Position numbers and translations under genes: made by a program. DNA of 36,541 nucleotides from Plakobranchus ocellatus (taxonomy: Eukaryota; Mollusca; Gastropoda; Plakobranchidae): contig BLXT01004368.1 of the NCBI GenBank assembly GCA_019648995.1, forward strand, positions 1,769,516-1,806,056, in the 5' to 3' direction. A model generated the notes under the pieces. It made no database searches and had not been told where the DNA came from. It saw nothing but the letters and a program-made list of their open reading frames with translations. Positions 10,691 to 21,118 of the stretch are shown piece after piece; positions within the stretch are counted from its first letter, which is position 1; each line of letters opens with the position of its first letter.

Positions 10691-13600
10691 TCACCCAACA
10701 ACGAGGATCATAAGAGCAGCCAGCCCAGCTGCCAGAAGATAACACAGACCAGGCATGAAGTTCAAGGTAGCTGGATAAAGTTCATTGAACATCAAGGAGG
10801 CCAGGAGGGACACGACACTCTCTGAGGCAGCAATCAAACCAAACAGGCGACCTGAAAAAACATAAGAGGAATGCATTCCATAAGATATTTTACAGGCATT
10901 GATTGCGTCTGCTTTACAAAAAAAACACCATTTATCTATAATCCATTTCTGAGAAACATTTAGAAGTATAATAGTAATTAAGATAGATATAAATTTTATC
11001 CTGCCACTTGAATATTGCAGCTCACAAGTGGATGAAATTCAATATTAATTTGTTATTACTTATGATTTTTATCATTTCTTTAATAAAAAAAAATTTGTGT
11101 GCTGGCTGGCCCAAGAAAAGTTTCAGCTGTCAAAGTAATTAAATTAATAAAGAGGTGAGTGGCAAAACACGAGAATATTTTCAAAGACTGTGGGAGTACA
11201 CAATCATACAAAATTTGTAACATTTGCTACTTCTTTTAACTCTTTTTTCTGAAATGATGTATAAAATATGCTTCTTTCATGTTTAAAATCTTTATTTAGT
11301 TTTCCATAAAGCTTATAAATATAATAAAGTGATCACTAAAATAATATAAAATTGCAATGGCACAAGAACTTACACCTTGAAAAGCTGTGTGCAGAGAAAT
11401 ATCAAACTTGACCCCTCTTAAAAAGATATAATATACTTAAATAACTTAGCTCAAATTGAAGCATTCCTTTCATACCGATTCTTTTCTTCTTTACCATCAA
11501 TAATCAAAGTCATACTTATATAAACATTTAAATCCCTGACTTTACTTTTCAAATAAAAGTGTCTCGATTGTGGGCTTCTATATTTATTTGAAATTTTTCA
11601 AGCATTAAAATTTAAGTCAACAAAGGTGAGTTAAGCATTCATACATAAGGATATTGTTTATTAGCATAGGTTATTTGCTATCATATCCCTGGTTTGTGGT
11701 GTGTGTGTGTGTGTNNNNNNNNNNNNNNNNNNNNNNNNNNNAAATTTGTGTGTGCAATCACAAAGATATATCATTAGGATAAAACTCCACCTAAATTCAG
11801 AATCTCTGTCAGAGTCATAATACACTTCCCCTTTCGATTTAATATATTTGAATTCATAAAGGTAAAATCATCTTTCACCTGGTAGCATTTCAACGTATAT
11901 ATCAGCAGAGTTTGGTAAGCATTTCAATTGCAATCCATTAGTGCATATATCTAGGGCAATAACCTTTGATGAAGTATTAAAAAATGTAGGCCGAATTCAC
12001 TGAAACTCAGAATGAAATAAAAAAACAAGGTCTAATTTGCAGTTTGCATTGCTTTTTGAGAATTATTTTACTATCTCATATATTTGCAAGTAGCATCCAG
12101 CCAGACAGTTGCTCTTCCTATAACTTAATGGATTTGTGAGTAACAGATTTAATGGATACCATTGTATTACTACCTTGCTCCTCTGTAGATACCAGAGCAG
12201 ACATTGTAGCCCGTAAACCTGCAGATGGAAGCCCTTTGAACATGCCCACACACACAGCTGTTACAGGTGTAGGAAAACAAAGAACAAATCCAAATTGTAT
12301 TGAAAAATTCAGAGGTGAATCATAATATTTTCATTATTCATCATTCTCAGATATCTTTCAAAATTGTGCAAATGGATCTGTTTATGGAGGCGGTAATCTG
12401 GTTTTTTTACTTTTTTTTTTTAATTACACTTTGCTAAAAATAGTGGTTCACAAATATCTTTTGTGAAACATGCAAAAAAAGTTCTGCACGTGGCAGTTAA
12501 AATAGTATCAATATCAAGTACTTTTTATGTCCTTAATTTCTTCTATTTTGGAACAAAAATGAACAATTTCTAAAACAAAAAATGTTAAAAACGCATATTC
12601 TAAGAGGAAGAAAAAAAACCCTCAGGAGCCCCAGGCTCTTTTCAGGAACTAATGGGTTTTTCTCAATATAACTAATCTGCTTTACCCATTAAGTCAAGCT
12701 TTATTTTTTACAAAAGGAAAGAAGAAATAGAAGAGGAATAAAAGAGAAAAAAATCGATTTGTGCTGTGAATTTTTATTAAAATTTTACTTATAATTTCAA
12801 CAAAATTCTTAGCAGTTGGAAAAAGGCAAGAGACATATCTTTACATAAAACAAATCATATCTGAATTGGGAAAAGAATTTTTGCTGGTTTTTTTATTTTT
12901 TTTTGTATTCTTTGATCAAACTTAATTGAAATGTTTAAAGAATTGTCAGTCAAAAAAGTTAGCTTTTGATTCCCATAAGAAATCAATATAACAAAATATT
13001 TTTTAAACAGTCTTTAAAAATGTTCAAGTTGTAAAATGAAAAGTAAGTACGGTAATGCAAGCTATAAAACATTATTTCATTGACCAACCTAAAAAAATTA
13101 ACCATTTGGAATGTGCAAGCCCTGTAATTGTGAAGTCTGTGGCGTATGATATAAGACCAAAAATGACAAGTGGAAGATTTTTAATTGTAGTCAATCTTTT
13201 CACCACTGGCAGGATAAAAACCAATGTTGAAAACCTCAAAAAGTTATCCAGGCCTTTAACATAACCGTATAGTGTCTGAGAAAATCCCCTGCTTTCCCTC
13301 AGGTACAGTAGGGATATGTCCATATCACCTGGCAAAACAAGAAGAAAAAAGCTGTATTTTTGTGTAAAACCCTATTATCAATGAACAGATAGATAAACTA
13401 AAAGTTAAGGGTTAGCTGACACAAAAAAATTTAGTATCTAATGAAACTTACTATTAAAACAGAGTTCACAGCTACAAACTAAGAGTAAGAGCTTTATTAT
13501 GATAAAAAAAAGAAAAAAAGTAGAAGAAACTTTACAAAACTGCATATGAAGCAAAGCTTACTGACACTAAATATGTTCATATCAAATTTGCCCTTATTTA

Positions 13601-14622
13601 TAATTAATGTTTTTTTGTTACATTAAATACATTCATGCAGTCATTTAAAAAAATTTTTTACATGCATTATTAATATGTAGTAGACAAAATGCTAATGATC
13701 CATCATAATGATATGAACAAAATTTGATGTTTAAAAGCGAGCATGCTGACTTACCTGAGGTACACAGCATGAGAACATCCAGCACTAAGATCTGCAGTAT
13801 CAACGCTGGTAATGTCCATCCACTACGTGACTTGCGCACACACTGGAACGTCTCAGACATAAAACGCAGCATGGAGCGACCACAATTTTCTTGTTCAAGC
13901 ATTTCAGATGATGGAGGATGAACATTGTCCAACCATAGTGCCGCATAAATGATAGCAATGCCAGTGGTAATGCATAGCAAAATGAAGGTGGGAACGTAGC
14001 CTTCTCTCTCCAATATCACACCAGACACAAACACTCCAATGGCTCCTGCCAGAAACACCATGGCTTCCACAATGCCAACTCTGATCATTTTAGTTGCCGG
14101 CGAAGAGATGTGGCCAACATAACTGTACACAGCCATAAGGCAGGCAATAAATCCACCACACAGCCCATTCAATATTGGTCCCACAATGATGTAAGCTACA
14201 GGTGCAGCCATAAATTTGGCATTCAGTAAGGCAGACACATAGGCAAACAGAGCACCCAAACATGGAAGCATTACCGGAGCTTTCCTACCCCATTTATCCC
14301 CAAATGGGCCTAGAAACAAGATGGTCGTGAAAAATGAGGTTGTTGTAAGTGCGATGGTAGAAAGAAGCGTCCAGTGAGAGGTCTGCGAGGTAACATCATC
14401 ATGCTCACTTGTGTGGTTGTCTTTAAAACTTTGATTATGTTGCAAGGCATCACAGAAGGGCACAGTGTATGAGTGAATGCACACCTTGTTAAAAATAAGA
14501 GCTTGATATGTTGGAAAATAGAGAAAGTTTGCAAACATGTACAGAAACAACACAGGCTCCACAGTAATGTTTGCTAAGTCAAACTGTAAATTTCCAAAGC
14601 GTATGAAAATATGTTTGGCCAT
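10691..14622 (-). CDS. SLC46-family proton-coupled solute transporter, four coding exons
   Basis: Coding exons on the minus strand are 14622-13755, 13328-13089, 12257-12174 and 10851-10691: 1353 bases, 450 residues. Every intron is GT-AG and phase 1. The product is a 12-helix major facilitator protein. Helix 1 starts near residue 23, and the first luminal/extracellular loop has two N-glycosylation sequons (N63-Q-S, N69-H-T). The loop after helix 2 carries MFS motif A (G105PFGDKWGRK114). LNGLCGGFIACLMAVYSY and the C-terminal STEEQG, FNELYPATLNFMPG are SLC46 hallmarks. Known relatives are PCFT/SLC46A1 (folate), SLC46A2 and lysosomal SLC46A3; which member this resembles cannot be settled by eye, so no substrate is assigned. 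Length fits the family, and the ATG leaves a short cytoplasmic tail. No disruption is visible. A decayed copy of the 5' end of exon 1 lies upstream at 14660-14763. Confidence 0.9.
10852..12173 (-). other. intron 3 of the SLC46 gene, with (GT)n and a gap
   Basis: The donor is CAAG/GTAGTA at 12174/12173 and the acceptor is a T-rich run ending CAG at 10852. The intron holds a (GT)n tract from about 11697 to 11714, directly followed by 27 N at 11715-11741. No other feature was seen. Confidence 0.85.
12258..13088 (-). other. intron 2 of the SLC46 gene
   Basis: The donor is TTAG/GTTGGT (13089/13088), a weaker match than the others. The acceptor is GTAACAG before 12257. AT-rich, with no inserted element recognised. 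Confidence 0.8.
13329..13754 (-). other. intron 1 of the SLC46 gene
   Basis: The donor is CTCAG/GTAAGT at 13755/13754, close to consensus. The acceptor is TTGTTTTGCCAG ending at 13329. The frame stays open for 36 codons into this intron before a stop, so exon 1 looks longer than it is if splicing is ignored. Confidence 0.85.
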
Positions 14623-14659
14623 TTTTTAATCTCAGACACTGACCACTTGTCCAGGTCAC

Positions 14660-14763
14660 ACCAGAGATGAGAGATGAAACAACAACGCAGGCTCTATAGT
14701 AATCAAGTGAAGTCTCTTCAGTGAAACTGCAAACTTCCATACCCTCATAAACAATGTCTCCAT
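14660..14763 (-). pseudogene. decayed duplicate of the start of SLC46 exon 1
   Basis: On the minus strand, from an ATG at 14763, the peptide includes FMRVWKFAVS and LITIEPALLF. These align with FIRFGNLQFD and ANITVEPVLF at residues 6-26 of the intact transporter, with a small insertion between. The nucleotide match is also visible (for example atagagcctgcgttgtt against gtggagcctgtgttgtt). The frame stops with TGA about 35 codons in, before helix 1 is complete. It could be a partial tandem duplication relic or an abandoned alternative first exon. No downstream exons of a second gene were found. Confidence 0.55.
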
Positions 14764-15844
14764 CTTATTTAACCTACATTTGACTTCAGTTGACTTTTCA
14801 CCAACTTCATCCTGGAGATGAGAGAACAAAAATGTTGGCATTAATAATAAATTAACTGGCACAAATGATTATTCAATCATAAATGCTCTGGGTAAAAGCA
14901 TTGTTTTAAAGTGATATTTTGAATTACACTGGAGCTAAATTTACCATGCCATCTACATCTTGGTAATTCATAACAAGTTTCAAGTTATAGGTTATACATC
15001 TAATGTTACACTCTCTTTTTGACTACATGTTAAAAGAAGTTCACTGAAAGCCTTTAGGAGAAAGTTGATCACACCCTTTTTTTTCCCACTTACTTTTGTT
15101 CCCATAATAGGGTTGAGACCTGTAGGAGGATGGTTTATTCAATTTGTATTTTTAATCTAGTGTAAAATGCAATACTTTTTTTTCCAGACCTATATAACTC
15201 AAAACCATTGTACGGCTTCAGATGCGCTGCTTATTTTTATTTACTTTCACTTAATGAATATATGAAGGAAATAACAAGGGTTCAATGACAAATGAAGCTG
15301 TAGTCTAACATCCATTTGTAAAATATTTTGTGTGTTCAACATTTTTATTTCAGTAATCCATACAGGAGATTAGGAGATTTACTAATATGATCATGATGGA
15401 TCACTGCATGTAATAACAAAAAAAAAATATTGTGCAAAGTTTAGGAAAATTGCCCACATTTTCTTCCTTTTTGTCAGCTTTTTAAAAATGGTTACATGAT
15501 GTACGCCTAGAAAATGTAATGTTTTTGTGTCTGTCGGAGTGTTTGAAAATCCGAATGAGAGATCAATCAGCTGTGGGTTGTCTCCAACAGTAGGGAGGAA
15601 CAATTGCACTCTGCTGGTCAGCTATCTCGCCCAGCAAGGGTGGCTGTATCCAGCCACTGTGAAAACACTGTGTCAGGGAAACAGAATAAACAGCAACCTA
15701 TCCATAGAGACAGTGAAAAACCCTTTGTCTCCCAAAACGGAAAAAAAAAAAGCCAACAACGTGAAATATTTATTGTAGTTCTACTAGTAAAAAAACTCTT
15801 AATTTTCCGATTTTATTTTTTTAAAATATGAAATAGATAAGTTT
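14764..15844. other. upstream flank of the SLC46 gene, no gene seen
   Basis: AT-rich sequence that would include the transporter promoter, though no TATA box or CpG cluster stands out. A block at about 15565-15690 is less AT-rich than its surroundings and may be an unidentified repeat. The open frames 15527-15831 are not recognised. Confidence 0.35.
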
Positions 15845-16480
15845 TTCCACTCCTTGTGTGACCAGAAATTTTGCCTGCCTCTTCCTGATGTTGTTGATAA
15901 ATGATCTTTCTGCGTTTGTTTCTCTTAGTATTTCTTCATTTGCTTCCTTTTCAGTCCAGGAAATTTTCATCATTTTACTCAAAAACCACATCTCCACTGC
16001 TTCCAGCTGTTTCTACGATGTTCAATTTTTTGTCCACGACAGCACAGAGTACAACAAGTTCTACATAACAAAAACATGCATGGATTCTTTTTTCTGCGAT
16101 TGAAATGGGAGCTTTTCATTTGTGGGTATGTGTTTCATGTTTTGAAATGCTGTTTTTGTTTGGCATATTCAGACTTTCATTTCTGACACAGATCCTCCAT
16201 CAGATATAAATCAAGGCCCTTTGGTATTTGACATTCTCCACCTGAACCAAATTTTCTTCTTGATGTTGCACTCTGGATCTGTGTTTCTCTCTGTGACCAA
16301 ATTTTTTTTTTTTTTTTTTTTTGGTTTTCTTGACATTTAAACTTAGCCCCATTTTGTCCCTTTCTTGTACTATGATATTTAAAAGAGCCTGCAGGTCTTC
16401 CTCGCTTTCTGCTTTAAGCACAGTATCATCTGCATATATCCAACTGTTCAGATTATACCTGACATGAACAGAGTGACAAT
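15845..16480 (-). mobile_element. RTE-like LINE reverse transcriptase, 3' half, decayed
   Basis: The minus-strand frame from 16480 reads YADDTVLKAESEEDLQALLN and SLNVKKTK, the catalytic YADD and following helix of a non-LTR reverse transcriptase. After an expanded A run (about 16301-16322) the same protein continues in shifted frames: ECNIKKK, SDGGSVSE, TAFQNM, then LEAVEMWF, KMMKISWTEKEANEEILRET and NIRKRQAKFL. This is the C-terminal connection region typical of RTE/BovB-type LINEs. Stops and frameshifts show it is dead. It is the downstream part of the same element as 17410-17609. Confidence 0.8.
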
Positions 16481-17409
16481 CTTGGCATAACGACACAAAA
16501 CATGTTGATAAGGAATTAAGTCATAAGACTTGGAATCTTGATATACATAATGACATACATTTTTATTTCTGTGGTGGTGCATGATACAAATGTTGAAATG
16601 TCAGTAGCAAAAACAGACTACTCTGATCCAATTTGTTTATGCACATTTGGCATACACATCACAGTTAATATTTCTTATGTTTAATAAAGTTAAAATGTGA
16701 AAATGCTTATATGCCGTAGCCAATGGAGAATTAATCTCTTTCGAGCTCCTTCTTGTTAGGCGTTCAGCTCTCAAGTGAATAAATCTTTTCCCTTGATTAA
16801 TCACCATGCCTTTGTAAACTGCCCTCATTTCTTAACTTATACTCACACTGTTTCCTTAAGACCTGCCTTCAGGTGACTAACTTTCCTTGACAATTGTTTT
16901 TTTTAATTAGATAAATACTCAAGCTCCATTTGTGGGAGAATGCTATTCAATTTAACCCTATCCGTAAAAGGTATTTTATTGTCTTATCCGTACATCGGGG
17001 TTAACTGAGTGCCCCCACATTTTAAATAGCAAATAGTCTTATCCGTAGTTGCTGGGTAACTGCGTGTCCCCATACCATATCGAAAAAAAAAAAAACCGCT
17101 ACATATCTATTTGTACGTGGGAGGTAACAAAATCACCCCATACTTTACATAGTAAAAAATAACAGAGAGTTTCGGAAATTACCTCAAGTCAGTTCAATAT
17201 TGATTTTCTTTCAATCATTATTATGTAATTATATGTCAAATTGTATTTTTGAGGAATACTTAAAAGCTGAAAGAAAAATTCCATTTTAAGTATTTTTTAA
17301 AAAATTAAAAACAAGCCTTGGGGTAACACAATAACCCCACATGCATGGACAGGGTTAAATCTTGTAATTCAGAATTTCTCTGTGGGTAAAATTGAACTGG
17401 AATATTGAT
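16481..17409. mobile_element. 929-bp insert splitting the LINE, flanked by a 9-bp duplication
   Basis: The 9-mer agtgacaat lies at 16472-16480 and again at 17410-17418. Removing the insert plus one 9-mer joins the two halves of the reverse transcriptase in one frame (VINGYCHSV leading to YNLNSWIYADD). That is what a target-site duplication would give. The insert has no obvious terminal inverted repeats or poly-A tail and contains no long frame; the piggyBac-like MITE at 16956-17354 sits inside it. The class of the outer insert is unknown. Confidence 0.6.
16956..17354. mobile_element. piggyBac-like MITE, 399 bp, in TTAA sites
   Basis: The element is bounded by TTAA at 16952-16955 and 17355-17358. 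The ends are CCCTATCCGTA and, on the other strand, CCCTGTCCATG. A TTAA target duplication plus termini starting CCC is diagnostic of the piggyBac superfamily. There is no coding capacity. Internally tatccgta recurs three times, and a roughly 23-bp unit with GGGTAAC and CCCCA halves occurs four times (16997-17020, 17053-17075, about 17120-17142, 17319-17342). Confidence 0.75.
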
Positions 17410-17609
17410 AGTGACAATATCCATTTATCACTTTTTTGGGGTGGTGTTCAATATTTCTCATTATCTTTCCACTGTGCATGTAGTGTGTGTGTGTATGTAG
17501 GAAATAAATCTGGAGCAAAACACAGCCTTGTCTTACACCTCTCTCTATATGTTGGTAATCACTGAGCTCATAATTAATTCTCAATGATGATGTTTGCTCC
17601 TGATATATA
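17410..17609 (-). mobile_element. RTE-like LINE reverse transcriptase, 5' part
   Basis: The minus-strand peptide reads SSLRINYELSDYQHIERG, VRQGCVL, then KIMRNIEHHPKKVINGY. GVRQGCVLxP is the conserved fingers/palm motif that precedes YADD in non-LTR reverse transcriptases. A small deletion/insertion, with a CACACACA slip, follows GCVL. The fragment ends at the TA where the mariner copy starts (17610-17611). No upstream endonuclease or earlier RT sequence was found beyond it. Confidence 0.75.
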
Positions 17610-17611
17610 TA

Positions 17612-17925
17612 CGAGGGCAGGCTGATAATTAAGTTCCGTTTGCTAATAACTCAGTCGATTTTCGTCACATCGACCTATACATATACTCTCGAACCTTTTT
17701 TCTAGGCTTAACTAGAACAACAAGTTTGTGTGACGTCATTTGTACTCATAATGCAGTGACGCGCAACAGGTGATGGGGTAGCCATGTTTATGAGACAATG
17801 GCGACGTCCAATAACCTTCTCATCAAACAGCGCTCTGTAGTGTTATCGAGTTTTTGGCAGCTGAGGGATGTTCTGCTGCAAATATTCATGCAAGAATGAA
17901 GACAGTTTATGGGGGGAAAAGTACA
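17612..17925 (+). mobile_element. truncated mariner-like element, 5' end and transposase start
   Basis: The sequence after TA at 17610-17611 begins cgagggcaggctgataatta, typical of a mariner terminus. About 185 bases on, an ATG (about 17798) opens with MATSNNLLIKQRS. The expected helix-turn-helix continues in another frame as VIEFLAAEGC, SAANIHARMKTVYG. A small indel near 17838-17842 therefore breaks the frame. The homology stops near 17925; the DDE/D catalytic domain and the 3' inverted repeat are absent, so the copy is immobile. Confidence 0.75.
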
Positions 17926-18377
17926 TTATAAATAAGGAGAAAAAAAAAAGAAGAATCACAATTCTGCAATCAAAAAAGGTATTGCATGAACATACAGCAG
18001 AATGCAAATCAAATACAATAAATAAAGAACAATTGATTAATCCTATTAAAATATGAGTTACTAGGCAGTTTGCATACAGTGATTCTACAAATTAAACCAG
18101 TTCACTTTGGTAGGTTTCAGGAAGAATATCTGTTCGTAGCGTTCGGATAGTTTTGGGAAAAAGAAGCATCCTCTCAAGACAGGTCTGCTAGCCACTGGTG
18201 TGCCATCAATGTAGCCAACAAAATGAAAAATTTAAGATATATTCAAAATATGCACAATCAATGCAAAAATATTTGTTTTTGCTACAACATAGAAGACATT
18301 ATATATTCAGATCTCGTGCTACTTACTCTTACAAAGTGACTATTTTCACAAACACTCTAGGCAAATCGAACACAATG
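17926..18377. other. gene-free AT-rich stretch
   Basis: No supported gene. The motif gcgttcgga near 18141 resembles the gcgttcgg in the repeats at 18378-18470 and 20809-20913. Confidence 0.4.
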
Positions 18378-18470
18378 GTACCTGTGCAGTATGAGTACGA
18401 GCATGCCGATGTTACTGAACTCTCTCTCTCTCTTTCTGCATATAGATATGGCGTTCGGGAAAATAAGGTC
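18378..18470 (+). repeat. flanking direct repeat, left copy
   Basis: A block from gtacctgtgcagtatgagta through gttactgaac, a (CT)n run and atggcgttcgg to aaaataaggtc. It recurs on the far side of the transposon pair at 20809-20913. A partial, more diverged unit lies at about 18496-18550, just left of the transposons. Confidence 0.7.
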
Positions 18471-18551
18471 TGCCAAAAAAATTAGAAAAAAACGACACTA
18501 GGAAAACTGAACGCAATGGTACTTTATGACTGAGTACAGAGCTTGTACCTG

Positions 18552-18889
18552 GGCATTGGTGGAGGACTGCGGTCCCTATCAGTTTTCCTCCTAAATTGGA
18601 TGGCCATTTCGATTATTTAACGCCAATGGGTGTACAAACTACCACTACTTCGATATGTCTTTTTTTATGATTGAATGTTTCTTAAACGGCTGGCTCTATT
18701 ATTATGAAAATTTGAAAAAAAATTTCATTCTCACACCATCAGCTACATACGAAGTGAAGAGGCAATATTGTAGATCTAGATTTAATATCTGGATCTAGAT
18801 TCTTGAAGCCCACATACTGACGTCAAATAATCGAAATGGCCGACTTCCTTGGGTGGGCAAAGTAGGGACCGCAGTCCTCCACCAGTGCC
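18552..18889. mobile_element. 338-bp non-autonomous DNA transposon, internal-deletion copy
   Basis: The left end is GGCATTGGTGGAGGACTGCG then GTCCCTA; the right end is TAGGGACCGCAGTCCTCC then ACCAGTGCC. The 27-bp inverted repeats differ at one base. Its left 106 bases and right 230 bases match the two ends of the neighbouring 1916-bp copy. The missing middle begins and ends at an atatg 5-mer (join at 18653-18657), as expected of deletion through microhomology. TG dinucleotides lie on both sides. There is no coding capacity. Confidence 0.85.
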
Positions 18890-18891
18890 TG

Positions 18892-20807
18892 GGCACTGGT
18901 GGAGGACTGCGGTCCCTATCAGTTTTCCTCCTAAATTGGATGGCCATTTCGATCATTTAACGCCAATGGGTGTACAAACTACTACTACTTCGATATGGCA
19001 GATTTCACAAATTTGGCCTCTAGGATTTACTCATCTGAGGTGAAATAAAACTGTGAGCTATGATGTCATATCATATATCAAATTAAAGATCTGGCTTCAG
19101 AGATCATGATTTTGCTATCAAAATAAGCACTAGGGTCTTGGTAGTTTCGGTAAGTAGGTTTAAAGTTCATTAAAAAATGTCAGAATTTTTTTTCTTTAAA
19201 TTTTAAGATTTGGTCAGCAATGCCTGCAATACTATATTCTTGAATTGTCTTTTGAAAAAAAATGAATGATAAAATATTGACAACAAACATCACAGAAGCT
19301 TTCTGTAATTAAGTTCATAGTTTTAAAAACTATCAGACACAATGCAGGCATAAAAAAACTACTCAAAACATAGAGTTAAAAAATAAAGTTCATAAATGTG
19401 GATTACGCCCCTTAGAAAATTAAATTACCTCCCATATAATTTTTTTAAGGCTTTTGATGATGAAATTGAAAAAAAATTGAACCAACAATTGTAGAAATAC
19501 AGAAATTTAATGGTAATGCTAAATATGATTACATGCAACTATTGAACACTAAAAGTTAGGGTGTTATGGTTTTAGTGGAAACCTAAGACAAAAAACCAGT
19601 GCGTTTCCACATATATCAAGGTAGGCTCATAAAATCTTTATTTTCATGAGCTAAACCTGAAAAAATATGCACAAAAAATAGTGTAGGCAAAGCTAGAAAC
19701 TATTCAAGGTTTAGGAAACACATTTTCTTGTTCTATGTTGCCCATACCTACAGAAAAATGGCCTTGAATGCTACTAATAACAATCTATACTATTGTTACC
19801 TATACTATCGTTAGTTTCAGAAAATAGATAAAAAATTATTTTCACCATCAAATATAAACTTAGTCTAAAATAAAAATTTCCACTGATTAAACAAGTGACA
19901 TAGATTAAGTAGAGCGAAAGTTAGGCCTAGAATCACCTGGACAGACAAGAAATTAAAAAACAAAGAACCTATACTATCATCACCCTTTAGTTTCAGATTC
20001 TGCGCTGGCCGCAGTATTTCATTATTTTCAAAGTATAAATACTCTTGATTTTGGATGAAAAGTTAAATTTTGTGATCCTAAATGTTTAAATGACTAAATA
20101 AATCAATCTTGGGTCAATGGCTTTTATTTTTATAGAATTAGATCTATAGGTCTAAATTCCAGTTTAGTTTCCGTGCCAGATGAGATAAATTCCTATTTTT
20201 CCAGGTCAAAATTTAAGTCTTGAAAATAAAAAAAAAATCAAAATTTTTAGTTGATTTACTTTCAATATTCATTTACTTCATAAAAAAATGTAGATAAGTG
20301 ATGAAAATTATTTTCATTATATTAATTCACTCTTATTTTCAAGATAGGTCTAAATTCAGTAAATGCAATCTGAAACTTTCAGTAACGATAGAGGCATAAA
20401 AAAATCAAAATAAAAAAAACTTCTTGAAGTATGAACAAAAAACTGCTACAGCAGCTTCCTTTCACACATCTAAACACATTAGCAGAAAAAAACAGGCTCA
20501 AAAACAACACTGATTTGCATGAATAGGCTAAAAAAATTAAGGTCAGATTTGAGTCCCTTTTTGTGAAATATATGTCTTTTTTTATGATTGAATGTTTCTT
20601 AAACGGAAGGCTCTATTATTATGAAAATTTGAAAAAAAAAATTCATTCTCACACCATCAGCTGCATACGAAATGAAGAGGCAATATTGTAGATCTAGATT
20701 TAATATCTAGATCTGGATTCTTGAAGCCCACTTACTGACGTCAAATAATCGAAATGGCCGACTTCCTTGGGTGGGCAAAGTAGGGACCGCAGTCCTCCAC
20801 CAGTGCC
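18892..20807. mobile_element. 1916-bp copy of the same DNA transposon family
   Basis: The ends are GGCACTGGTGGAGGACTGCG then GTCCCTA, and TAGGGACCGCAGTCCTCC then ACCAGTGCC: perfect 27-bp inverted repeats. It lies in the same orientation as the 338-bp copy, separated from it by only TG (18890-18891), and is again followed by TG. The 1.6-kb interior is AT-rich with no frame longer than about 60 codons on either strand, so this copy too lacks a transposase. The superfamily is uncertain: the CACTGG-type core suggests CMC/EnSpm- or hAT-like ends, but target duplications longer than 2 bp are not visible. Confidence 0.8.
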
Positions 20808-20808
20808 T

Positions 20809-20913
20809 GTACCTGGGCAGTATGAATACGAGTATGCTGATATTACTGAACTCTCTCTCTCTCTCTCGCTCTCTCTTTCTTCATAAAAATATGGCGTTCG
20901 GAAAAATAATGTC
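20809..20913 (+). repeat. flanking direct repeat, right copy
   Basis: Starts gtacctgggcagtatgaata, has gctgatattactgaac, a longer (CT)n run and atggcgttcggaaaaataa. It is the counterpart of 18378-18470. The transposon pair interrupted this local duplication. Confidence 0.7.
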
Positions 20914-20995
20914 GGACTCTATCCGAATGTTCGGAAAAATAAGGTCGTTCAAAAAGAAAAAAACATATAAAAGTAGATTTTTTTTAAAAAACATA

Positions 20996-21118
20996 TAGTC
21001 TAGATCTAGATCTAGAGCTAACATACCAGATAAAAATATTCTTAGATTCAGAATCTAGATCTAGACCCTTTAGGTCTAGAAGAACTAGAACCTAGATCTA
21101 GATATCTCGATCTAGATA
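20996..21118. repeat. TCTAGATCTAGA palindrome cluster
   Basis: At least six overlapping tctaga/agatct hexamers fall within about 120 bases, for example at the start (gtctagatctagatctagag) and end (ctcgatctagat). Similar words recur at about 18769-18800, 20690-20720, 24645-24672, 24748-24772, 24886-24897, 24985-24993 and 25551-25562. Confidence 0.7.

Noticed and set aside
12063..12251. 62-codon minus-strand ATG frame
   Set aside because: It is the wrong frame of SLC46 exon 3; the spliced frame reads GMFKGLPSAGLRA instead.
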